NCBI GenBank assembly: GCA_022844345.1
Contig: JALHLU010000005.1
Location: 243,217 to 307,216 of the forward strand
Length of the DNA stretch: 64,000 nucleotides
DNA from: Hyphomonadaceae bacterium
GTDB lineage: Bacteria; Pseudomonadota; Alphaproteobacteria; Caulobacterales; Hyphomonadaceae
Reading direction: 5' to 3'
A program made the translations under genes and the position numbers. The first letter of the stretch is position 1; each line of letters opens with the position of its first letter. Under the pieces are notes generated by a model. That model was not told where the DNA came from. It made no database searches and saw nothing but the letters and a program-made list of their open reading frames with translations. Shown here piece by piece: positions 35,935 through 46,579 of this stretch.

Positions 35935-35946
35935 TCGATATATCGA
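35935..35946. promoter_or_regulatory. 12-bp palindrome upstream of acnA
   Basis: TCGATATATCGA is a perfect palindrome 22 bp before the acnA start, in the acnA/ccmA divergent region. It is well placed for an operator or for a -10 region on either strand. The bound factor is unknown. Confidence 0.3.
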
Positions 35947-35967
35947 TGCCCCGAAAGGCGCCCCAGC

Positions 35968-38631
<2,664 letters not shown>

Positions 38632-38646
<15 letters not shown>

Positions 38647-38668
38647 TCAGGCCAAGCCTTCGTGATCA
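38632..38668 (+). repeat. Tandem duplication spanning the acnA stop
   Basis: GCCAAGGCTTCGTGATCA (38632-38649) is repeated as GCCAAGCCTTCGTGATCA (38651-38668), with one mismatch and a 19-base period. The first copy holds the last codons and TGA of acnA, and the second copy lies outside the gene. It looks like a recent slip duplication. Confidence 0.75.
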
Positions 38669-38670
38669 AG

Positions 38671-38693
38671 GATGCGCTGTTTCTCACAGCGTC
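38671..38693 (+). terminator. Weak hairpin downstream of acnA
   Basis: CGCTGT (38675-38680) pairs with ACAGCG (38686-38691) across TTCTC, followed by TCTTGATTC. The T tract is poor, so termination may be partial. Confidence 0.4.
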
Positions 38694-38733
38694 TTGATTC
38701 GTGGTTTTGTGCAGCTGCGAGATAACGGTCGGA

Positions 38734-39453
38734 ATGAAATCGGCATCCCGCCTCCTCTGCGCGCTGTTTGTGCTTCTGATCGCTCCGGCTGCCTCTGGCC
38801 AGCGCGGCGGCATGAACGTGCCCGAGCACGCCGGGCGTCCCGTGGTGATGGAACTGTTCTCGAGCCAGGGCTGCGGCAACTGCCCCGCCGCCAACGAGAA
38901 CATCGCGCTGCTCGCCGAACGCTCGGACGTTGTCGCCCTCACCTACCCGGTCGGCATCTGGGACTATCTGGGATGGGACGACACCTTCGCCAAGCCCGAG
39001 TTCACCGATCGCCAGAAGCGCTATAATCGCACGCTGAACTATCGTGGGCCCTATACCCCGCAAGTCGTCTATTCCGGCCGCGTGCATGGCCCAGGCACCA
39101 ACATCAAGGATATCGAGGAACGCTTCGCCGTTCGCGACATCAGCCCCTATCCTGTTTCGGTCGCGCTGGCAGATGGCGCCGCGACGGTCTCGGGTGCGCT
39201 TCCGCAGGGCGTCGAGAAGGCTGGCGTCGTCGCCATCCACTTCCGGCCCGGCGTAACCAGTGTCACGCCCGGCGGCGGGGCCAACAAGGGCAAGCCGATG
39301 TCCTACTGGAATCTGGTGACGAAGTTCGAGTCGCTCGGCGAGTGGACCGGCGGCTCAAAACGCTATGCGCTCTCCTGCCCGGCCGGTTGCGTCGTGATGG
39401 TGCAGAAGGACGGCATGGAAGGCATGGTCATCGGCGCGATCCAGAAGAAATAG
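38734..39453 (+). CDS. Exported DUF1223 (thioredoxin-fold) protein
   Basis: The 239-residue protein has a signal peptide (MKSASRLLCALFVLLIAPAASG). DUF1223 follows: VVMELFSSQGCGNCPAANENIALLA contains CGNC, the CxxC of a thioredoxin-like active site, with WDYLGWDDTFAKPEFTDRQ and TPQVVYSGR. A periplasmic redox role is suggested, with no tested partner. The start at 38734 sits at the signal peptide; an in-frame GTG at 38701 adds eleven residues without purpose. Confidence 0.88.
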   Translation: MKSASRLLCALFVLLIAPAASGQRGGMNVPEHAGRPVVMELFSSQGCGNCPAANENIALLAERSDVVALTYPVGIWDYLGWDDTFAKPEFTDRQKRYNRTLNYRGPYTPQVVYSGRVHGPGTNIKDIEERFAVRDISPYPVSVALADGAATVSGALPQGVEKAGVVAIHFRPGVTSVTPGGGANKGKPMSYWNLVTKFESLGEWTGGSKRYALSCPAGCVVMVQKDGMEGMVIGAIQKK

Positions 39454-39516
39454 CTCTGGACTGCCTGGCCCCGGCCGGCTTTCGCCGCCCAGCGGTGATC
39501 TATCGACAACCACCCC

Positions 39517-40533
39517 CTACTCGGCGATTGCGCTCAGCGGCGTTGAATAGGCGCCCCAATCGAGATCGATCAGCCCGAACGCCCAAGGCGCCGCGCGCGC
39601 ATTGATGTCCGCCGCCGCCTGTTGTGCGGCCGACCCGGCGTCCTCGGCCGTCGCCGCGCTTACCGTCACCCAACCGCGATCATCGACCCGCCAGGACCGC
39701 ACGACGATGGCGACGCCGTCACGCGTGCGCGTGATGTGTTCGGCCACAGGGCGGCCGACGCCGATCTCGGCGGCCGGCGCCACGTCGACCGGCGCAAGAC
39801 GCGAGATCGCTTCGGCCACCATCTGCGGTCCAAGCGCTGCAAGCACCAGCCTCTGCTGGTGAGGCGGGGCAAGCCCGAACCCGCCTTCCGGCTTGCGCGT
39901 GAAGCGATAGGCAGGCCCCTCCGCAGGCCGCACATCGACCTCGACAATGTCTGCAGCCGCCACCTTCACCACATCAAGATCGAGCCAATAGGCCGCCCGC
40001 TGCAAGGGCGGAAGAACGGCGCCATCCACGGCCCACGCCTGCAGGTCGTCGGGCCGGCGTACATAGCTGCGCCCGTCACGAAGCCCGGCGATCAACTTGG
40101 CGAAACTGTTGCCCTGTCCATCGCCCACTTCCAGCAACGCGCCGGTTCCGCCTGAGCCGGGATCGCCAAGGCCAATGCGGTCGAACTTGCGATCATCCCG
40201 CGTCATCGCGCGGCCATGGGTGATGGCTGACAGGGCCTGCGTCAGATCCTGGATGCGCGCAGGGCTAACGGGGTAGGAGCCTTTCTCGGCCAACACCCAC
40301 TCAGCGCCGTTGCGGACCAGATGGTAGCTCTCCTCCTTGGTCGACACCATGATGAGCGAGACAAGAGCCGTCTTGCTCTCGAAGGCCGGGAGGACCCGCT
40401 GCCCGACCTCGGAGCGCGGCAGGTCGCCCTGCGCCGGAAGGAAAGACACGGCGGCTAGCACGGCGCACACAGCAGCGGCTGCCCCAAGCATGATCAGCGT
40501 CTTGCTGCGCTGGCGCGCGCCGACCTCGCTCAT
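39517..40533 (-). CDS. DUF4340 domain protein of a Gld-type ABC operon
   Basis: The 338-residue protein has one N-terminal transmembrane segment (about 12-32), and the rest is periplasmic beta-rich sequence of the DUF4340 type (SYPVSPARIQDLTQALSAI; RSYVRRPDDLQAWAVDG). It is last in a four-gene operon with ABC ATPase, permease and GldG-like proteins; its ATG overlaps the GldG-like stop by four bases. DUF4340 proteins often accompany these ABC systems. Their role is unknown. Confidence 0.85.
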   Translation of the reverse strand: MSEVGARQRSKTLIMLGAAAAVCAVLAAVSFLPAQGDLPRSEVGQRVLPAFESKTALVSLIMVSTKEESYHLVRNGAEWVLAEKGSYPVSPARIQDLTQALSAITHGRAMTRDDRKFDRIGLGDPGSGGTGALLEVGDGQGNSFAKLIAGLRDGRSYVRRPDDLQAWAVDGAVLPPLQRAAYWLDLDVVKVAAADIVEVDVRPAEGPAYRFTRKPEGGFGLAPPHQQRLVLAALGPQMVAEAISRLAPVDVAPAAEIGVGRPVAEHITRTRDGVAIVVRSWRVDDRGWVTVSAATAEDAGSAAQQAAADINARAAPWAFGLIDLDWGAYSTPLSAIAE

Positions 40534-42392
40534 TTCGCGCCTCCCCGTCCACGGTTGCGCCAGGCCATCACGCCGACGCCGATCAGGCCGATGATGATCG
40601 GCGGCAGCCAGATATTGACGAAGGCAAGCTGGCCGGCGAGCGCATCGACATCACGGCGGAACTCGCGCTCCACCGCGCGAAGCTGGCGCTTGGCCTCCAT
40701 CGCCTGCTTGCGATAGCCTGCGATCTCGGCCAGCTCCTCCTCGCTCGAAGCAGTCCCGCCTGCCCGGCGGGCTTCCAGCTCGCCGACGCGCGCCTCCGCA
40801 TCGGCCAGCAACTTCTCGAGCCGGCTCTGCTCGGCATAGAGCCGTTCGCGCGCCGCCGCCTCGATGTCGTCGACACGCTTCATCGGCCGGGCGGCAGGCG
40901 CGCGCGAACGCAGCTCCGTCAGCGCATAATCGCCGCTGAGATTGTCGAGCGCGTTGAGGATGAAGGCTGCATTGTCGGCCAGCGCCTGCCCCGTCTGCGG
41001 GTGGACGTAGAAGCCGTCGTCGAACATGTCAGCATCGGCGACCAGAATGATCTCTGCAGGCGACTGGGATGACGACACGAACGGCGCTGCACGCTCCATC
41101 GCCTGGCGCTGAAGCTCGGCCAGCACAGGATCGTCATCCGGGGCCGGTTGAGGCGGCCGCTCGAACGTCGATCGCAGCTCGCCAGAAAGACGCCCCGCGA
41201 GGACCGGGCTCTGACCGGTCGCCTGATAGGCGTCCATGACGGCGCGCGGCGCCGGATCGCCCATCGCGAAGGCCGGCGTCATCAGGGCGGCCTCGGCGCT
41301 TGCCGCGATCAGCGTCTCGAATGTGACGCCCGCACGCGGCGCAAGGCTGAAATGCCCCGGCGAGCCAAAGTTGATCGGGCGCGACAGGTCCGCTGTGACG
41401 ACATCCGTCTTGGACATCAGGCTTGGCGGCGGCGCGATAAACAGCGGCTGTCCCGCCTGCACGACACGCCCGCCGCCTGCATCCACATTCACCGGCAGCG
41501 CCAGCGTGCGATCCGCGACGACATCCGGCGCCAGCGACACGCCGAGCATCTGCTCAACGCGCGGCAGACTCGAAGCAGTCGGCGCAAGGCCGCCGCGCTG
41601 AACGGCCGCTGCACGCGCCGCCGGATCCAGCGCGATCAGCGCCATCCCCTTGTGCAGCAGGAACTGGTCGATCAGGTATTGCTGCCACTCGGTCATCGGC
41701 CCGGGATGCACGATCATCAGCACATCCGTTCCCGGCGGCAGTTCCCGGAAATCCGGACCAAGGACTTCGACATCGTAGGCGCGCCGGGCCTCGCGCAGAA
41801 GAAAGGCCGCCTGCGGTTCGCTTGGATGCAGCTGGTAGGGCGTCAGCGAGGAAATCACCGCCACCTTCGGCGGCGCGGGATCATCAAGCTGCGAGATCAG
41901 CCGCACCAGTTCGTATTCCAGCAACGCGTCGCGCTCCGGCGCGAGGAAGGGAATCGCGATGGCGTCATCAACCGTGTTGTGGCCGATGATGCCGGCATAG
42001 AGCGGATCGCCCCTGTCCGTCGGCGCGGGGGTCAGCCCTGCCCCCGCGATACGCTCCTCCTCTTCGGAATAGGGCTCCGGTTCGATCTCGCGCACCTTGA
42101 CCTTGCCGCCGGAATACGCCGCGATCTCGGTCATCATCTGGCGCACACGATCGGCATGGGCCCGGATCGCAGGAAAATCGGAACCGAGGCTGCGCGAATA
42201 GACGAACTCCAGCTCCACGGGCTCGATCAGACGCTCGACCACCTGCCGCGCCGAGGACGACAACGTGTAGAGCTTGTTGGCCGTGAAATCGGCCCGCGCC
42301 GGCGCAAGCCATTTCCATGCGGCAAGGTTGAGCCCCGCGAAGATCGAGATGGCCGCGAGGCTTGCAAGAATGGCGTAGTGCGTCCGGCGCAT
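40530..42392 (-). CDS. GldG-like ABC auxiliary protein
   Basis: The 620-residue protein starts MRRTHYAILASLAAISIFAG, a transmembrane anchor. A large periplasmic GldG-type domain follows (YTLSSSARQVVERLIEPVELEFVYS; VKVREIEPEPYSEEEER; TDVLMIVHPGPM). A coiled coil then extends over residues about 540-600 (RLEKLLADAEARVGELEARR). A second transmembrane segment (IWLPPIIIGLIGVGVMAW) lies before a short basic tail. GldG partners the GldA/F transporter needed for gliding in Bacteroidota; here gliding is not implied. It is coupled on both sides by overlaps. Confidence 0.85.
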   Translation of the reverse strand: MRRTHYAILASLAAISIFAGLNLAAWKWLAPARADFTANKLYTLSSSARQVVERLIEPVELEFVYSRSLGSDFPAIRAHADRVRQMMTEIAAYSGGKVKVREIEPEPYSEEEERIAGAGLTPAPTDRGDPLYAGIIGHNTVDDAIAIPFLAPERDALLEYELVRLISQLDDPAPPKVAVISSLTPYQLHPSEPQAAFLLREARRAYDVEVLGPDFRELPPGTDVLMIVHPGPMTEWQQYLIDQFLLHKGMALIALDPAARAAAVQRGGLAPTASSLPRVEQMLGVSLAPDVVADRTLALPVNVDAGGGRVVQAGQPLFIAPPPSLMSKTDVVTADLSRPINFGSPGHFSLAPRAGVTFETLIAASAEAALMTPAFAMGDPAPRAVMDAYQATGQSPVLAGRLSGELRSTFERPPQPAPDDDPVLAELQRQAMERAAPFVSSSQSPAEIILVADADMFDDGFYVHPQTGQALADNAAFILNALDNLSGDYALTELRSRAPAARPMKRVDDIEAAARERLYAEQSRLEKLLADAEARVGELEARRAGGTASSEEELAEIAGYRKQAMEAKRQLRAVEREFRRDVDALAGQLAFVNIWLPPIIIGLIGVGVMAWRNRGRGGAK

Positions 42393-43174
42393 CACCCGCC
42401 CTTCCTTGCGCTGACAAGGATCGCGTTCAGCGACAGCCACAGGGCGATGAACGCCGCATAGAAGAACAGCGCGCGGAGTTCGAGCACGCCGCGCTGGGCC
42501 GCCTCGAAATGCGTCAACAGCGAGAACGAAGCCAGCGCATCAGCGGCGCCCGGCCCGAACAGCCCGGCAATCCCCGACGCCACCACCGGCAGCCCCGCCG
42601 CCGTGAACACAAAGCCCACCGCAACCGACAGCACGAACGCGACCACCTGGTTGCGCGCAACCGCCGACATCGCACACGCGATCGCCAGATAGCCGCCCGC
42701 CATCAGGAAGCTCATCGCATAGGTGAGCAGGATCGCGGCATTGTCGGGCGCGCCCAGCCAGTTCACAGACATCCACATCGGCGTCGTGAACAGCAGGGCC
42801 GCGCCCGCCACCGTCCACGCAGCCAGGAATTTGCCTATCACCAGCGACCAGGTCGGCGCCGGCAGCGACAGCAGTAGCTCCAGCGTTCCGCCCTTCGCCT
42901 CGTCGGCCCACAGGCGCATGGCGATCGCCGGCAGGAAAACCAGATACAGCCATGGATGGAACAGGAAGAAGGGCGCTAGGTCGGCCTGGTTGGTCTCGAA
43001 GAAGCGTCCGATCTCGAAGGTGAAGGCGCCCAGCGCAATGAGAAAGATCGCGATGAACACATAGGCCAGCGGCGTCAGGAAGTAGGCCGCAAGCTCGCGG
43101 CCATAGATCGCGCGCATCGCGTTCGCAGCTTGGCCGGCGCTCTGCCTCCAGCCGGGGTTCGCAACTTCGCTCAT
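42392..43174 (-). CDS. ABC-2-type permease (GldF-like)
   Basis: The 260-residue protein starts MSEVANPGWRQSAG and has six transmembrane segments. Family motifs include ELAAYFLTPLAYVFIAIFLI, LWADEAKGGTLELLLSLP and LAAWTVAGAAL. It should pair with the ATPase encoded immediately upstream (start overlapping its stop by four bases) and the GldG-like protein downstream. Substrate export or envelope assembly is plausible but unspecified. Confidence 0.88.
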   Translation of the reverse strand: MSEVANPGWRQSAGQAANAMRAIYGRELAAYFLTPLAYVFIAIFLIALGAFTFEIGRFFETNQADLAPFFLFHPWLYLVFLPAIAMRLWADEAKGGTLELLLSLPAPTWSLVIGKFLAAWTVAGAALLFTTPMWMSVNWLGAPDNAAILLTYAMSFLMAGGYLAIACAMSAVARNQVVAFVLSVAVGFVFTAAGLPVVASGIAGLFGPGAADALASFSLLTHFEAAQRGVLELRALFFYAAFIALWLSLNAILVSARKGG

Positions 43175-43917
43175 GCCGCCGCCTCCCCGCGCGTCAGCGC
43201 ATGGAATGCATCCTCCAGCCGCCCCCCGGGCGTCCGCCCAGCAAGTTCGGCCGGCGTTGAGTCCGCGATGATCCGCCCGCCATCGATCAGGATGGCGCGC
43301 GAGCACATCGCCTCCACCTCGTCGAGCTGGTGCGTGGAAATCAGGATCGCCTTCGCTTCGCCCATCCGTTTGATCAGGCCGCGCATGGCGATCTTCTGGT
43401 TGGGATCGAGCCCGTCTGTCGGCTCGTCCAGGATCAGCACTGGCGGATCGTGCACAATGGCGCCGGCCAGCGCAACGCGCCGGCGATAACCCTTCGACAG
43501 GGTCTCGATCGGGCGCAGCAGGACATCGGTGATTGCCGCATCCTCCGCCGCCCGCCCGATCGCCTGCTTGGCCTCGCCGCCCCGCAGCCCGTGCGTGCGC
43601 GCCAGAAAGGCGAGGAAATCCTTCGCCGACAGGTCGAGATAAAGCGGGGCGCCTTCGGCGAGATAACCAAGCGCAAGCTGCGCGCGTGTGCGATCGGACT
43701 GGATGGACGCGCCGTTGATCCAGGCGTCCCCCTCGTCCGGCTCGAGATAGCCAGCGATCATGCGCAGTGTCGTGGACTTGCCCGCGCCATTGGGACCCAT
43801 GATCGCAACGGTCTCTCCGCGCGCGACACGAAGGCTCACCTTCCGTACGGCCTGCCGCGAGCCGAAGGATCGGGAGAGGTTTTCGACCTTGAGCGCGTCT
43901 CTAGCGTCAACTGGCAT
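43171..43917 (-). CDS. ABC transporter ATP-binding protein (GldA-like)
   Basis: The 248-residue protein starts at ATG 43917 (MPVDARDALKVENLSRSFG). Walker A is MGPNGAGKSTTLRMI, the signature region is LSKGYRRRVALAGAI, Walker B is PVLILDEPTDGLDP, and the H-loop is LISTHQLDE. It is the first gene of the Gld-type operon. The frame is open 75 codons further upstream, without homology. Confidence 0.93.
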   Translation of the reverse strand: MPVDARDALKVENLSRSFGSRQAVRKVSLRVARGETVAIMGPNGAGKSTTLRMIAGYLEPDEGDAWINGASIQSDRTRAQLALGYLAEGAPLYLDLSAKDFLAFLARTHGLRGGEAKQAIGRAAEDAAITDVLLRPIETLSKGYRRRVALAGAIVHDPPVLILDEPTDGLDPNQKIAMRGLIKRMGEAKAILISTHQLDEVEAMCSRAILIDGGRIIADSTPAELAGRTPGGRLEDAFHALTRGEAAA

Positions 43918-44396
43918 GGCGATGGCTGGGCCTGTTCGCTGAGTCTGTCTGCAAATGGGAATCTGCGGCAGTCTTCCGGACCCTTTGCTAGGCCCGGCGC
44001 CGCTGCGAAGGAAGTCAGGACTTGATGAAGATTCGGCCAATGCAGACCGGGGCGAATCACACACCGAAATTAACGATTTGCGCCGCCTGCCGACGAACAG
44101 AGCGCAATGCTTCGACATCGGCGGCCGCACGCGCGAATCCAAGGCTTGCGCCTTGTTAGAACATTAATTTTTGGGAGAGTAGGTGTCGGGCGAACCGTCA
44201 GTCGCAACCCTGGGGGGCTGGGGGGCTGTTGGGTCCAAGGTCGGCGTCTTAACCATCCGCCCGACTTGATTAACTTGGCCGTGATCCGTGTCTTTGGCTA
44301 GTCCAAAATGCGGTGATATTGCGAATTCTTCGTAAGGTTCGCAGGATCGGGTCCGAACGGACTAATTGTCCACAGGACCCTTCACCAGGAACCGCC
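43918..44396. other. Gene-free 479-bp regulatory region
   Basis: No convincing ORF lies between the divergent Gld ATPase and DUF2794 genes. It holds TTAACCAT (44249-44256), the CtrA half-site sequence of Caulobacter; a direct repeat CTGGGGGG CTGGGGGG (44210-44225); and TTGTCCACA (44366-44374), one base from a DnaA box. Promoters for both genes must lie here, but no clear consensus pair was found. Confidence 0.5.
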
Positions 44397-44747
44397 ATGA
44401 CGCAGACCAGTCAGCCGGGTTTTCCCTCGTCTTCCGCTGCTGCCACACGACAGGTCTGGTTCGACCGACGCGAGCTCGAACTCATTCTCTGGGCTTATGG
44501 AAAGCTTGTCTCTGCGGGTGAGTGCCGCGACTACGCGATCGGTGCCCACGCGGATCACGCAGCCTTCTGCATGTATCGGCGCGCATCTGAAGCGCCGACC
44601 TGGATTGTGGAAAAGCGGCCCGATCTCGCACGCAAGCAGGGCGCATACTCCGTCACCAACGCCACCGGACAGGTGCTGAAGCGCGGGCATGAGCTGGCGC
44701 AGGTGCTGAAGATCTTCGACAAGAACCGCTTCAACATTGTCGATTGA
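44397..44747 (+). CDS. DUF2794 protein
   Basis: The 116-residue protein matches alphaproteobacterial DUF2794: VWFDRRELELILWAYGKLVSAGECRDYAI, then AAFCMYRRASEAPTWIVEKRPDLARKQGAYSVTNATGQVLKRGHEL. It is cytoplasmic, with no signal or membrane segment. Its function is unknown. The start (MTQTSQPGFP) follows CCAGGA; an in-frame start at 44313 gives a non-conserved extension. A strong terminator follows at 44848. Confidence 0.88.
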   Translation: MTQTSQPGFPSSSAAATRQVWFDRRELELILWAYGKLVSAGECRDYAIGAHADHAAFCMYRRASEAPTWIVEKRPDLARKQGAYSVTNATGQVLKRGHELAQVLKIFDKNRFNIVD

Positions 44748-44771
44748 GGTGTGAAACGGCCGCTCCACACA

Positions 44772-44804
44772 TAATCCACAGGCCGCCATCCACAGCTGTT
44801 CACA
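44772..44804. other. Cluster of DnaA-box-like 9-mers
   Basis: TAATCCACA (44772-44780) differs from TTATCCACA at one base. CCATCCACA (44786-44794) and CTGTTCACA (44796-44804) follow with two differences each. They lie directly behind DUF2794; a fourth near-match is upstream at 44366. No strongly AT-rich unwinding tract accompanies them, so an origin is unlikely and chance or DnaA regulation is possible. Confidence 0.25.
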
Positions 44805-44847
44805 AGTCGCAACGATCAGAAGCCGCCACCACCGGAAGCCACAATGA

Positions 44848-44876
44848 AAAGCCCCGGACCATGGGTCCGGGGCTTT
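44848..44876. terminator. Bidirectional terminator
   Basis: AAAGCCCCGGACC-ATG-GGTCCGGGGCTTT is a perfect 13-bp stem with short T runs on both strands. It lies between convergent DUF2794 and BI-1 genes. Confidence 0.9.
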
Positions 44877-44900
44877 CCTTGTATCGCCTGTAATCCAGCG

Positions 44901-45671
44901 CTATTCGCGCGAGGACAGGAACATCAACACGATGCGGAACATGTTGATGAAGGAGATGAAGAAGTTCAGCGCACCCCAGTTGGTCATGACCGCGAGGCTG
45001 CGAGCATCACCGCCGAAGGCATAGTAGCCGTTCTTCAGCTGCTGCGTCTCAACCGCGATCAGCACCGCCGACAGCGCGAACACGGCACCCATGATGATCC
45101 ACTCGAACATGGACGAGGGCGGCAGGATGAAGTTGAGCAGGGACATCGCCAGCACGCCCCAGATCGCCATCATGGCGAAGGAGCCGATGCCCGACATGTC
45201 GCGCTTCGTGGTGTAGCCGAACAGCGACAGGGCCGCGAAGGCGGAAGCCGTGATCAGGAAGGCTTTCGCGATCGTCGCGTAGGTCGTCGACAGGCCAATG
45301 CCGCCGCGCGTCGCCGATTCGGCGCCGCTCTCGGCCATCATGACCCAGATGCCGAGACCCGCGCCCATCAGGACGACGATTGCCCAGTACATGATGCCGG
45401 TCGCCAAAGGCGACGGGTTCTTCATGAAGAACATCGAGCCGAGCATGAGGGCGATCGGGCCCCATTGCACGACGTAAACCAACGGCGTGCCAAACACGAG
45501 TTCCGTGACCGCCGGAACTGCGCCGGTGGCATAGGCAACCGCGCCGGCAAGGAAGATGCCCAGCGTTAGCTTGTTATAGACGCCAAGCATGAATTTGCGG
45601 AGGCCGGCGTCCGTGGCCATATCGCCCGTCTGAGCGCCTGTGCGCGTCTGGGCATACTGGAAGTCAGCCAT
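44901..45671 (-). CDS. Bax inhibitor-1 (YccA/YbhL) family membrane protein
   Basis: The 256-residue protein has seven transmembrane segments and the family C-terminus TNWGALNFFISFINMFRIVLMFLSSRE. Also seen are the Tyr/Phe-rich GYTTKRDMSGIGSF and IAVETQQLKNGYYAFGG, which resembles the Asp/Glu pH-sensing region of BI-1 channels. Bacterial homologues interact with FtsH or leak calcium; the role here is unknown. A stable leader hairpin (45698-45716) precedes the start. Confidence 0.92.
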   Translation of the reverse strand: MADFQYAQTRTGAQTGDMATDAGLRKFMLGVYNKLTLGIFLAGAVAYATGAVPAVTELVFGTPLVYVVQWGPIALMLGSMFFMKNPSPLATGIMYWAIVVLMGAGLGIWVMMAESGAESATRGGIGLSTTYATIAKAFLITASAFAALSLFGYTTKRDMSGIGSFAMMAIWGVLAMSLLNFILPPSSMFEWIIMGAVFALSAVLIAVETQQLKNGYYAFGGDARSLAVMTNWGALNFFISFINMFRIVLMFLSSRE

Positions 45672-45697
45672 GGTTCTGTTTTCAACCCTCTGTCTGC

Positions 45698-45716
45698 GGT
45701 AAGGACGCACCTTACC
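45698..45716 (-). promoter_or_regulatory. Leader hairpin of the BI-1 gene
   Basis: GGTAAGG-ACGCA-CCTTACC has perfect 7-bp arms and lies 27-45 bp upstream of the BI-1 start. It could be an operator or an RNA stem affecting translation. Confidence 0.4.
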
Positions 45717-45918
45717 AACCTCCATGGATAATGGTCATGCAGGCCCGCCATTGCAAGTAAATCCGGGCGCTTTGAGGCCTGCTGGCGAGTCTGTGATCCC
45801 AGTAAAAGACACGCTAACCCTTGATTCACCACATCATCAGCAGCCGCGCTTCTTGTAAGGCCAGTTACAGCTCCGATCCGCGCCCCGTTTATGCTTGGCG
45901 CCCGTACGGATCATCCAC

Positions 45919-46458
45919 ATGACCCTCCGCCTTTTTCTTGCCATTCCGATCCCCGAGCCCGCCGCCGAACGTCTGCTCGCGCTTGAGACGGACGTCCCAG
46001 GCGCCTCCTGGCGCGCGGCCGAGCAGCTTCACCTCACCCTGCGCTTCATCGGCGAGGTCAACGAAGCAATCGCCCGCGACATCGACACGGAAGTCGGCCG
46101 GATCCTGGCCGCCCCGTTCGAGATCGCCCTGGAGGGTGCAGGGAGTTTCGGTGGGCGCGAACCCAGTGCGCTCTGGGCTGGGGTGCGCGACTGCCCTGCC
46201 CTTGTCCAGCTTGCCGGCGCCTGCGAGTCCGCCATCCGCAATGCTGGCCTGCCGCCCGAGCCGCGCCGCTACAAGCCGCACGTAACCCTCGCCTACCTCC
46301 ACGGCACGCGCGACGTCGAGGTTGCTCACTTCCTGTCCGACGCCGCCGAGTTCCGCTCCACACCCTTCATCGTCGACCATTTCTGCATGTATTCGTCGCG
46401 AGCGACGCGATCAGGCAGCCATTATGTCGAGGAGGCGGTTTATCCGCTGGCGGGCTGA
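45919..46458 (+). CDS. thpR: RNA 2',3'-cyclic phosphodiesterase (ThpR)
   Basis: The 179-residue protein is a 2H phosphoesterase with both catalytic HxT motifs, QLHLTLRFIGEV (residues about 41-52) and YKPHVTLAYL. It begins MTLRLFLAIPIPEP, the usual ThpR start. It hydrolyses 2',3'-cyclic phosphate ends of RNA. It lies 122 bp upstream of the acyl-CoA dehydrogenase. Confidence 0.93.
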   Translation: MTLRLFLAIPIPEPAAERLLALETDVPGASWRAAEQLHLTLRFIGEVNEAIARDIDTEVGRILAAPFEIALEGAGSFGGREPSALWAGVRDCPALVQLAGACESAIRNAGLPPEPRRYKPHVTLAYLHGTRDVEVAHFLSDAAEFRSTPFIVDHFCMYSSRATRSGSHYVEEAVYPLAG

Positions 46459-46579
46459 TGCCTTTCGGCGCCTTCGAAAGTCGCACTGTTCAACCCCGCC
46501 CCCTGGCCAATAGGATGCCCGCATCTTGGGAAGAGCACGCGCAGCCCGGAAGGCGGCGCATAACAGCGGGAATACCGGC

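Noticed and set aside
43955..44301. Two short plus-strand frames in the gap before DUF2794
   Set aside because: No ribosome-binding site, no hydrophobic or domain pattern, and no conservation argument.
44366..44804. Chromosomal replication origin
   Set aside because: DnaA-like boxes are degenerate, no strongly AT-rich unwinding tract is present, and neighbours are not typical origin genes.
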